Source: BM520 sp964474455
Lineage (GTDB): Bacteria > Bacteroidota > Bacteroidia > Bacteroidales > BM520
Direction: 5' to 3'
NCBI GenBank assembly: GCA_964474455.1
Contig: CAYYSU010000018.1
Location: 1-50,747 of the forward strand
Length of the DNA: 50,747 nucleotides
Shown here: piece after piece, positions 44,769 through 50,747 of the stretch
Numbering within the stretch: position 1 is the first letter of the stretch
Layout of the letters: each line of letters opens with the position of its first letter
Translations under genes and position numbers: made by a program
The notes under the pieces: generated by a model
The model's database searches: none
Told to the model about the DNA's origin: nothing
The model's input: the letters and a program-made list of their open reading frames with translations, nothing else

Positions 44769-46001
44769 ATGGCCTTAAATATCATTTGGATAGCCTTTTT
44801 TCTTATTGCCTTTGCTGTGGCATTGGTGAAACTGATTTTTTTTGGTGATGTAGAGATTTTCCCTGCATTGGTACAGTCAACCTTTGATATGGCTGAAACG
44901 GGATTCCGGCTCTCTTTAGGCCTTACCGGCGTGATGACTTTGTGGCTGGGAATTATGCGAGTAGGAGAGGAAGGCGGTATGGTGAACCTTTTGGCGAAGG
45001 CCGTGAACCCGCTCTTCCGGCGTCTCTTCCCGGAGATCCCGGAAAACCATCCTGTGCAGGGCTCCATTATGATGAATGTCGCTGCCAATATGCTTGGCCT
45101 CGACAACGCCGCTACTCCCATGGGGCTCAAGGCTATGACTCAGCTGCAGGATCTCAACAAGGACAAAAACAAAGCATCCAACTCCATGATAATGTTTCTG
45201 GTGTTGAATACCTCCGGGCTTACAATAATCCCTGTAAGCGTAATGGTGTACCGTGCTCAGATGCATGCCGCGGATCCGGCAGATATTTTTCTGCCGATTC
45301 TTATCTCCACATTTATCTCCACTCTTGTGGGAATATTTGCTGTCTCTATGGTGCAAAAGATAAACCTGCTGAAAAAAGAGGTTCTTTTATACCTGGGCTC
45401 ATTTACTCTTATTGTGGCAGGCCTGATATGGTTCTTTACGACTCTTCCTCAGGAACAGCTGGGAGTGATATCTTCCGTAGCCAGTAATGTTATACTTTTC
45501 TCTATCATAATTGCCTTTATTCTTTTGGGTGTCAGAAAGAGGATTAATGTGTATGATGCCTTTATTGATGGCGCCAAAGAGGGTTTTAAGATTGCCATAA
45601 AGATTATTCCTTATCTGGTGGCGATACTCGTTGCCATTGGTGTTTTTCGTACCTCCGGAGCGATGGATTACATTGTTGATGGCATCGCATGGGCATTTAC
45701 ACAAATGGGCATTGATACCCGTTTTGTGGATGCTTTACCCACGGCATTTATGAAGCCTCTAAGTGGTAGCGGCGCCCGTGGAATGATGGTGGAGACTATG
45801 ACTACCTTTGGCGTGGATTCCTTTGCCGGCAAGCTGGCATGTACATTACAGGGAGCCACCGATACTACCTTTTATATTGTTGCGGTATATTTTGGCTCTG
45901 TGGGAATTAAGAATACACGACATGCCGTTGGCTGTGGACTCATAGCTGACTTGGCAGGAATTATCGCGGCCATATTTATGGCATATCTGTTTTTTGGTTA
46001 A
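44769..46001 (+). CDS. nucleoside-recognition (Gate) domain protein, SpmA-SpmB fusion
   Basis: A 410-residue integral membrane protein with about ten helices. The first half matches SpmA (HPVQGSIMMNVAANMLGLDNAATPMGLKAM, LNTSGLTIIPVSVMVYR). The second half matches SpmB (FRTSGAMDYIVDGI, MKPLSGSGARGMM, LQGATDTTFYIVAVYFGSVG). In Bacillus these are separate spore-maturation proteins; in non-sporing Bacteroidota a fused form is common and the function is unknown, perhaps transport. It is followed 18 bases later by a dehydrogenase gene. Confidence 0.9.
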   Translation: MALNIIWIAFFLIAFAVALVKLIFFGDVEIFPALVQSTFDMAETGFRLSLGLTGVMTLWLGIMRVGEEGGMVNLLAKAVNPLFRRLFPEIPENHPVQGSIMMNVAANMLGLDNAATPMGLKAMTQLQDLNKDKNKASNSMIMFLVLNTSGLTIIPVSVMVYRAQMHAADPADIFLPILISTFISTLVGIFAVSMVQKINLLKKEVLLYLGSFTLIVAGLIWFFTTLPQEQLGVISSVASNVILFSIIIAFILLGVRKRINVYDAFIDGAKEGFKIAIKIIPYLVAILVAIGVFRTSGAMDYIVDGIAWAFTQMGIDTRFVDALPTAFMKPLSGSGARGMMVETMTTFGVDSFAGKLACTLQGATDTTFYIVAVYFGSVGIKNTRHAVGCGLIADLAGIIAAIFMAYLFFG

Positions 46002-46019
46002 TAATTTAAATTTTTGATA

Positions 46020-47120
46020 ATGAAAGAGACGATTTACGTAGATTTTGATACACTGGAAAGGTTTATGACTGATGTGCTTAAAGGTGCAGGTGTTCCGGAA
46101 GATGATGCAAAAGTGTGTGCTGAGATATTGATAGCAGCAGATAAAAGAGGCATTGACTCTCACGGTATCAACCGCCTGAAGCCAATATACTATAACCGTA
46201 TCAAAGAGGGCATTCTAAACCCTGTTACAGAGTTTGAAGTCGTAAAGGAAGGCCCCGCAACAGCCGTTGTTGACGGCCACGACGGAATGGGGCATGTTAT
46301 CTCAAAGAGAGCTATGCAGATGGCCATCCACAAGGCGAAGATATACGGGATTGGTATGGTCGCCGTGCGTAACTCATCGCATTACGGCATTGCCGGGTAT
46401 TTTGGACTTATGGCGGAGCAGCAAGGTATGATAGGTATTACAGGTACCAATGCCCGCCCATCTATCGCCCCGACATTTGGCGTGGAGAATATGCTTGGCA
46501 CCAATCCCCTGACCTTCGTCATGCCTACAGATGAAGAATTTCCCTTCTTCCTCGACTGTGCCACTTCTGTGATCCAGCGCGGTAAGATAGAGTTCTATGC
46601 CCGCTTGGGAAAAGATACTCCCGACGGACTGGTAATAGGTCGCGACGGAAAAGGCCTTACCGACTCGGACGAAATACTGAAAGCTCTTGTGGTAGGAGAG
46701 GCTGCTTTGGCGCCGCTAGGTGGTATCGGTGAAGATAATGGCGGCTATAAAGGCTATGGATATGCTACCGTTGTGGAGATACTCTCCGCCGCGCTGCAGG
46801 GTGGTGCATTTATGAAAATGCTCACAGGAATGAATAATGGTAAAAAAACGCCCTATAACCTGGGCCATTTCTTTATAGCTATTGATATTGAGGCGTTTAC
46901 GGAGCTCGATGAGTTTAAAAAAATTACCGGAGAGATCCTGCGTGAATTGAGAAACAGTAAGGTAGCGCCCGGAGCAGAAAGAATATATACAGCAGGAGAG
47001 AAAGAACATCTTGCATATCTGCAGAGAAAAGAAAAGGGAGTACCGATAAATGATGCTCTGCAAAAGGAGATGAAAGTGCTTATACAAGAGCTTGGCCTTA
47101 CCGGTTACGATTTTCTTTAA
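46020..47120 (+). CDS. malate/L-lactate dehydrogenase family oxidoreductase (type 2)
   Basis: A 366-residue NAD(P)-dependent dehydrogenase of the LDH2/MDH2 fold (COG2055-like). Landmarks are ADKRGIDSHGINRL with the catalytic His, VAVRNSSHYGIAGYFG, and GTNPLTFVMP. GGYKGYGYATVVEIL is near residue 240. Family members act on malate, L-lactate, ureidoglycolate or sulfolactate; the substrate is not assignable. I chose the ATG at 46020 (MKETIYV). The next gene starts one base after its stop. Confidence 0.92.
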   Translation: MKETIYVDFDTLERFMTDVLKGAGVPEDDAKVCAEILIAADKRGIDSHGINRLKPIYYNRIKEGILNPVTEFEVVKEGPATAVVDGHDGMGHVISKRAMQMAIHKAKIYGIGMVAVRNSSHYGIAGYFGLMAEQQGMIGITGTNARPSIAPTFGVENMLGTNPLTFVMPTDEEFPFFLDCATSVIQRGKIEFYARLGKDTPDGLVIGRDGKGLTDSDEILKALVVGEAALAPLGGIGEDNGGYKGYGYATVVEILSAALQGGAFMKMLTGMNNGKKTPYNLGHFFIAIDIEAFTELDEFKKITGEILRELRNSKVAPGAERIYTAGEKEHLAYLQRKEKGVPINDALQKEMKVLIQELGLTGYDFL

Positions 47121-47121
47121 C

Positions 47122-48639
47122 ATGAGCCGCAACATCAGAAAACGAAATATATATAATATCGCCGGAGTGGCATTAATGATAATGATGCTCTCTCCGGCTA
47201 TCTGTAAGATTACCGGTAAAACCATTGTACGACCTCTTGACGGAGCTTTTGTTAAGCCTGACGAACCTTCATTGAAAAACTTTCAGTGGGACAGATGGCT
47301 CAATGGTGATTTTCAAACAGAATTTGACAATAGTATTAAAGAACATATTGGGTTTCATGACCTGCTGGTGAGATTTAACAATAGCATTGACTATAATTTA
47401 TTTGGAAAAATAAATGCCGAAGGTGTTATTCAGGGAAAAGAGAAGCAACTTTTTGAATACGATTATATCCGGGCTATGGAAGCAAAGGATTACCTCGGAG
47501 AGGATATTCTTGAGCGACAAATCCAGAGAATGAAATTCCTCCAGCAGGAGCTTAGAAATTATGGTACTGAATTGTACATGGTTTTTGAACCCAACAAAGC
47601 ACGGGTTTACTCCGAGTTATTACCAGAAAAAAAGTATAAAATATACCATGATAAAGCCACCAACTACTCCAAATCTCTTGAGCTGTGTGAGAAGTATGAA
47701 GTGGATTATATTGACCTGAATAAATTCTTCATGCAGGAGAAAGAGAAACATCAATATCCGCTTTTTCCTCAATATGGTGTTCACTGGAGTATATATGGAA
47801 TGAACCTGGCATTGGATACATTGGTATCATATTTAAAACAAAATGGAAACACTTATATTCCTGATTATGAGATAAACAGAATTGTCGAAACAAAGAATCC
47901 ACAATATACGGATTTCGATCTGGGGTATTTGATGAATCTCCTTAGTAATCCTGAGTGTGAGGTTATGGGGTATCCAAGGGCCTCTGTTGTGCACGATACA
48001 ACACAGACAAAGCCAAAAATATTGGCCGTTGGCGACAGTTTTTATCTTAATATACTCAATTATGAGGATGCCTCTCAGCTCTTTATAGATCAGCACTTTT
48101 GGTATTATAATAATAGTGTATATTCCGAAAAACATGGGAGGGAATCTGTGGTTAGTGACCTTAATATCAAAGAAGAGCTCATGGACGCAGATATTGTCCT
48201 TATGGGTGTTACAGAGAGGTTTTTATATAAAAATTTATGGGGGTTTGTTGATGATGCATATGCTGAGTTTGGTGATACCTCAATAGACGAACCATTTATT
48301 AAAGCACTTAATATTATATTGAGTGATAACGGATGGTTTTCGAAGCTCATAGAAGATGCAAAGAAGAAAAATATTCCGCTGTGGGAGCTTCTTGAGTATA
48401 ATGCCGATTTCCTTGTTTATAAAAATGATAAAGAAGCATATATGAAGTATCATGGCTCTGTGGCAATAGAGAAAATCATCCGGGCCGATGAGAAGTGGTT
48501 CCTGTTGGTGAAAAGCAAAGCCCTGAGAGATGGTATCTCTATTGATGAAGCCGTAACAAAGGATGCAGAATATGTTTTCAAAAACAGCTATCCCGGCCTG
48601 TATAAAGAGTGGTTGGCCAGGCAAAAAAACAGTAATTAA
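47122..48639 (+). CDS. AlgJ/AlgX-like SGNH-hydrolase-type protein, membrane anchored
   Basis: A 505-residue protein with one N-terminal transmembrane helix (about 10-28) and an extracytoplasmic AlgJ/AlgX-like domain. The family GFR-like IGFHDLLVRFNN and the NAEGVIQGKEKQLFEYD blocks are present. YGVHWSIYGMN (H221) and the GDS nucleophile region ILAVGDSFYLN (S306) are also seen. In AlgX/AlgJ the histidine is preceded two residues earlier by a catalytic Asp; here that position is Gly219. Family members O-acetylate exopolysaccharides, usually with an MBOAT partner, which is not in the window. Long C-terminal tail of unknown fold. Start chosen at 47122, one base after the dehydrogenase stop. Confidence 0.75.
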   Translation: MSRNIRKRNIYNIAGVALMIMMLSPAICKITGKTIVRPLDGAFVKPDEPSLKNFQWDRWLNGDFQTEFDNSIKEHIGFHDLLVRFNNSIDYNLFGKINAEGVIQGKEKQLFEYDYIRAMEAKDYLGEDILERQIQRMKFLQQELRNYGTELYMVFEPNKARVYSELLPEKKYKIYHDKATNYSKSLELCEKYEVDYIDLNKFFMQEKEKHQYPLFPQYGVHWSIYGMNLALDTLVSYLKQNGNTYIPDYEINRIVETKNPQYTDFDLGYLMNLLSNPECEVMGYPRASVVHDTTQTKPKILAVGDSFYLNILNYEDASQLFIDQHFWYYNNSVYSEKHGRESVVSDLNIKEELMDADIVLMGVTERFLYKNLWGFVDDAYAEFGDTSIDEPFIKALNIILSDNGWFSKLIEDAKKKNIPLWELLEYNADFLVYKNDKEAYMKYHGSVAIEKIIRADEKWFLLVKSKALRDGISIDEAVTKDAEYVFKNSYPGLYKEWLARQKNSN

Positions 48640-48686
48640 TCACTTCTCAATGGGTAACGTTTGTACTTCTCCCGGATTAACGGGTG

Positions 48687-49778
48687 ATGAAGAACAAGAA
48701 TCTTAAAAGTGCTGCAGTAGCAATTAGTGTACTCCTCCTTTCAAACCTGCTTTGGCGTTATTGGGCAGGCAGCTTGAGTTTTTTCCCCGTACAAAGTAGT
48801 ATAAACACTCTCTTTATGGTATTCTCCCGATACTTATGTAAATGGGTGGAGCTTATTTTAACGGTTTTTCAACATATAGAATTCCTTTTGATAGACAGAA
48901 AATTCTATTTTCCCGGGGGCGAATCAATTTTTATCTCTGCAGGATGTACAGGGATAAAGCAGTGTTATCATTTTAGTCTTTTGATTATCACCTCTTTATC
49001 GGGCAGAATACGGCAGAAAATAATTTTTATGACTTTGGGTATAATAATCCTGATTAATTTTAATATATTTCGGATAAGTACATTATGTGTTATGAAGCAG
49101 CTTATTCCCGGATGCTGGGATTTTTTTCACTCCTGTTTTTTTCGCATCGAATTCTATATTATTATACTTTTGTTGTGGATTATTTGGGAAGAGACATCCT
49201 CATTTATAAAAAAGAAAAAGATGATAATTGTAGGTAACTGTTATGTTAGTGATGACATTCGTGATGTGTGCTTTGTTTGTGATGTAAAAAAATGCAAAGG
49301 AGCCTGTTGTGTTGAAGGTGATGCCGGAGCTCCGCTGGAAATGGAGGAAATCAGCTACCTGGAAGATTATGTCAACCATATCAAACCCTATATGGAAAAA
49401 AATGGTGTGGAGGTAATTGAGTCCTTGGGAGTATTTGATTATGATGCCGATGGAGGTTATGTGACACCGTTGGTTAATGATCGTGAGTGTGCCTTTGTTT
49501 ATTTTGAAGATGGTATTGCCAAATGCGCCATCGAGAAGGCGTGGGAAGAGAAAAAACAGCCATTTCAAAAACCTCTGTCCTGCTATTTATACCCCATACG
49601 AATCACCTCGCACAAGAGCTTCGATGCGCTGAATTACCATAAATGGCCCATCTGTAAAGATGCCCTTAGAAAAGGCAAAAAGCTTGGCGTACCAATGTAC
49701 AAATTCCTTAAAGATCCGCTAACAAAGAAATATGGTAAAGAGTGGTACGCGGAGTTGGTGAAGGCAATGGAGAAGTAG
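48687..49778 (+). CDS. exosortase-like membrane domain fused to DUF3109 domain
   Basis: A 363-residue open frame with two parts. Residues 1-172 have about five transmembrane segments and the exosortase/archaeosortase triad: C87 (ISAGCTGIKQ), R129 (NFNIFRIST) and H148 (WDFFHSC). Residues 179-363 match DUF3109: MIIVGNCYVSDD, CDVKKCKGACCVEGDAG, VTPLVNDRECAF, CAIEKAW, CYLYPIRI and WPICK. This is a cysteine-rich, presumed metal-binding domain. DUF3109 proteins normally start at the methionine at 49221. No stop codon separates the two, so this is a fusion, or two genes that lost their boundary. A GTG at 48684 would add one residue. Exosortases cut PEP-CTERM-like sorting tags; no such target is seen here. 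Confidence 0.75.
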   Translation: MKNKNLKSAAVAISVLLLSNLLWRYWAGSLSFFPVQSSINTLFMVFSRYLCKWVELILTVFQHIEFLLIDRKFYFPGGESIFISAGCTGIKQCYHFSLLIITSLSGRIRQKIIFMTLGIIILINFNIFRISTLCVMKQLIPGCWDFFHSCFFRIEFYIIILLLWIIWEETSSFIKKKKMIIVGNCYVSDDIRDVCFVCDVKKCKGACCVEGDAGAPLEMEEISYLEDYVNHIKPYMEKNGVEVIESLGVFDYDADGGYVTPLVNDRECAFVYFEDGIAKCAIEKAWEEKKQPFQKPLSCYLYPIRITSHKSFDALNYHKWPICKDALRKGKKLGVPMYKFLKDPLTKKYGKEWYAELVKAMEK

Positions 49779-49881
49779 CAATTGAAACTATTGTAATCGA
49801 GGTGTAATGCCACCTTACAGCATAAAGTAAAACCCTGATTTTATCATAGTATAATATATAGTTAAAATAGAGCAAATACTT

Positions 49882-50277
49882 ATGGGATTTACAGCTATAT
49901 TGGTTTTAATTATAATTGTAGGTTTCGTCCTGATACGACGAAAAATCCGCAATAATAACAGATGGATCATCCCTGATGAACCCTTTCCTGCGCAATGGAG
50001 AATCATTTTGGCAGGCCATGTAGCCTTTTATAATGCGTTATCAGATGAAGAGAAAAGCTGGTTTGAGTATAGGGTGCAGGAGTTTTTGGTGAACTGCAGA
50101 ATTACCGGTATCCAGACAACCGTTGATGCAACAAATAAGCTATTGGTAGCTTCGAGTGCAGTGATCCCAATATTTGAGTTTGAAAACTGGCGATACTCCA
50201 ATATCTACGAAGTCCTTTTATATCCTTCAAAGTTCAGTGAGAAGTTTGAAATTGAAGGTGACGATCGGAATATTTGA
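49882..50277 (+). CDS. truncated MtfA-like zinc-dependent peptidase
   Basis: A 131-residue protein with an N-terminal transmembrane helix (about 3-18), followed by the MtfA/M90-like N-terminal region. This includes AQWRIILAGHVAFYNALSDEEKSWFEYRVQEF, RITGIQTTV and LLVASSAVIPIFEFENW, continuing to YEVLLYPSKF and ending GDDRNI. In the full family the chain continues for well over 100 residues to the HExxH zinc site, which is missing. The stop is TGA right after RNI. A SEC-C tail is encoded immediately afterwards in another frame, so the gene is probably a deletion remnant and catalytically dead. Confidence 0.7.
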   Translation: MGFTAILVLIIIVGFVLIRRKIRNNNRWIIPDEPFPAQWRIILAGHVAFYNALSDEEKSWFEYRVQEFLVNCRITGIQTTVDATNKLLVASSAVIPIFEFENWRYSNIYEVLLYPSKFSEKFEIEGDDRNI

Positions 50278-50369
50278 AGAATAGCACTAGGATAGGTAGA
50301 AACACTCCATGTCCCTGCAACAGTGGTCTGAAATTTAAGAAGTGTTGTGGGCGAGAGCACCATAAGTAA
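50262..50369 (+). pseudogene. SEC-C motif fragment, out of frame with the MtfA-like gene
   Basis: In the frame shifted by minus one relative to the MtfA-like gene, the DNA encodes GRNTPCPCNSGLKFKKCCG and then stops at 50369. This is a near-perfect SEC-C zinc-binding motif, as found at the end of SecA and of many small proteins. There is no start codon of its own apart from a possible TTG at 50274. It looks like the C-terminus of a gene whose middle was lost. Confidence 0.7.
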
Positions 50370-50480
50370 TAATACCGCGAAGCTAATGTGATGGAGGATT
50401 ACGGTTTGTAAAATATTGATAAAGCGTTAATAATAAGCACTTTATGTTTCCATAACCGTTGTATTTATTTCTACTTTTGA

Positions 50481-50534
50481 ATGAGAAAAAAATCCTGGAT
50501 GCAAAACACAAAATTTAAGGAGGGTATTAGATGA
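50481..50534 (+). CDS. possible 17-codon leader peptide
   Basis: ATG at 50481 encodes MRKKSWMQNTKFKEGIR and stops with the TGA that overlaps the next gene's ATG (ATGA). A TACTTTTG box lies at 50472-50479, so the transcription start may fall at or after this ATG. The peptide contains the AAGGAGG sequence that serves the next gene. Expression is doubtful. Confidence 0.25.
   Translation: MRKKSWMQNTKFKEGIR
50518..50524 (+). promoter_or_regulatory. strong Shine-Dalgarno sequence
   Basis: AAGGAGG at 50517-50523 (within one base), seven bases before the ATG at 50531. Such a perfect ribosome-binding site is unusual beside the other genes here, which mostly lack one. Confidence 0.6.
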
Positions 50535-50747
50535 AAATTCTTTTTACAGGAAAAACAGACTTTCAGTATAATCGGGTTTTAGTATTGTTGGAAGGTTTAA
50601 AACATATTGGTGATGTCACGGTGGAGTTTTTTCCTATAGTGGAGCGTAAACTTTTTGATAAAACAGCATTTTTAAGATCGCAAGAGGATGTGGATTTCAT
50701 ATATATCCCTCCATTTAGACACAGAGACGTAAAGTTTATAAAAAAAT
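50531..50747 (+). CDS. possible glycosyltransferase, N-terminal part only
   Basis: A frame of 72 codons running off the right edge. The start MKILFTGKTDFQYNRVLVLLEGL followed by GDVTVEFFPI and VDFIYIPPFRHRDVKFIKK resembles the N-terminal Rossmann half of GT4-type glycosyltransferases. That would fit the nearby AlgJ-like and exosortase-like genes, but too little is visible to be sure. It could also be another nucleotide-binding family. Confidence 0.45.
   Translation, partial: MKILFTGKTDFQYNRVLVLLEGLKHIGDVTVEFFPIVERKLFDKTAFLRSQEDVDFIYIPPFRHRDVKFIKK

Noticed and set aside
44769..46001. SpmA-SpmB-like fusion as evidence for sporulation
   Set aside because: Fused Gate-domain proteins are widespread in non-sporing Bacteroidota; no other sporulation gene is present.

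Overview
This 50.7-kb window looks like a chromosomal segment of a member of the Bacteroidota, probably Bacteroidales or a close relative. The evidence is as follows. There are several secreted proteins with type IX secretion (T9SS) C-terminal sorting domains. There is an RprX/RprY-like two-component pair, an IPExxxVDY-family gene next to rnc and pyk, and a probable GldH-like lipoprotein. Many start codons lack a Shine-Dalgarno sequence, and TAnnTTTG-type promoter boxes recur just upstream of genes. No rRNA, tRNA, CRISPR array, transposase or phage gene was found. No gene-free stretch exceeds 300 bases.

Left part (1-20 kb). A 5'-truncated HSL-type esterase, a radical SAM gene and elbB are followed by a short repeat-rich spacer. 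A six-gene minus-strand operon comes next: acpP-fabF-rnc-IPExxxVDY-pyk-rnhA, read right to left. purN and pgi converge; the pgi leader carries two hairpins, one of terminator type. rprX-rprY and an SLC1-type symporter follow. A tightly overlapping minus-strand trio encodes an aminotransferase, a secreted PKD protein and a giant propeller histidine kinase. A thioredoxin-DUF6132-ferredoxin operon closes this part.

Middle (20-36 kb). This holds a GldH-like lipoprotein, asd-ribF, a lamin-tail surface protein coupled to comF, an outer-membrane barrel protein, a small T9SS cargo, tsaB, and a TolC/HlyD pair without an adjacent permease. A secreted M1 peptidase, a lipoprotein, and a phasin-like/ABC1-kinase (UbiB) pair follow.

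Right part (36-50.7 kb). A DUF6873-like GME-fold protein and dnaG precede two tandem secreted homologues of the Porphyromonas gingivalis peptidylarginine deiminase (PPAD). Both keep the catalytic Asp/His/Asn/Cys set and the Arg-Pro-Arg element associated with C-terminal-arginine recognition. After a clear terminator come an acyl-ACP thioesterase, a SpmA-SpmB fusion and a malate/lactate-type dehydrogenase. Next are an AlgJ/AlgX-like SGNH protein and an unusual open reading frame joining an exosortase-like membrane domain to a DUF3109 domain. A truncated MtfA-like gene is followed by a SEC-C tail in another frame, and the window ends in the start of a possible glycosyltransferase gene.

The best candidates for something new are the tandem PPAD-like enzymes, the exosortase-DUF3109 fusion beside the AlgJ-like gene, the MtfA/SEC-C remnant and the pgi leader structure. 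All functional statements are inferred from sequence motifs read by eye; no database search was run.
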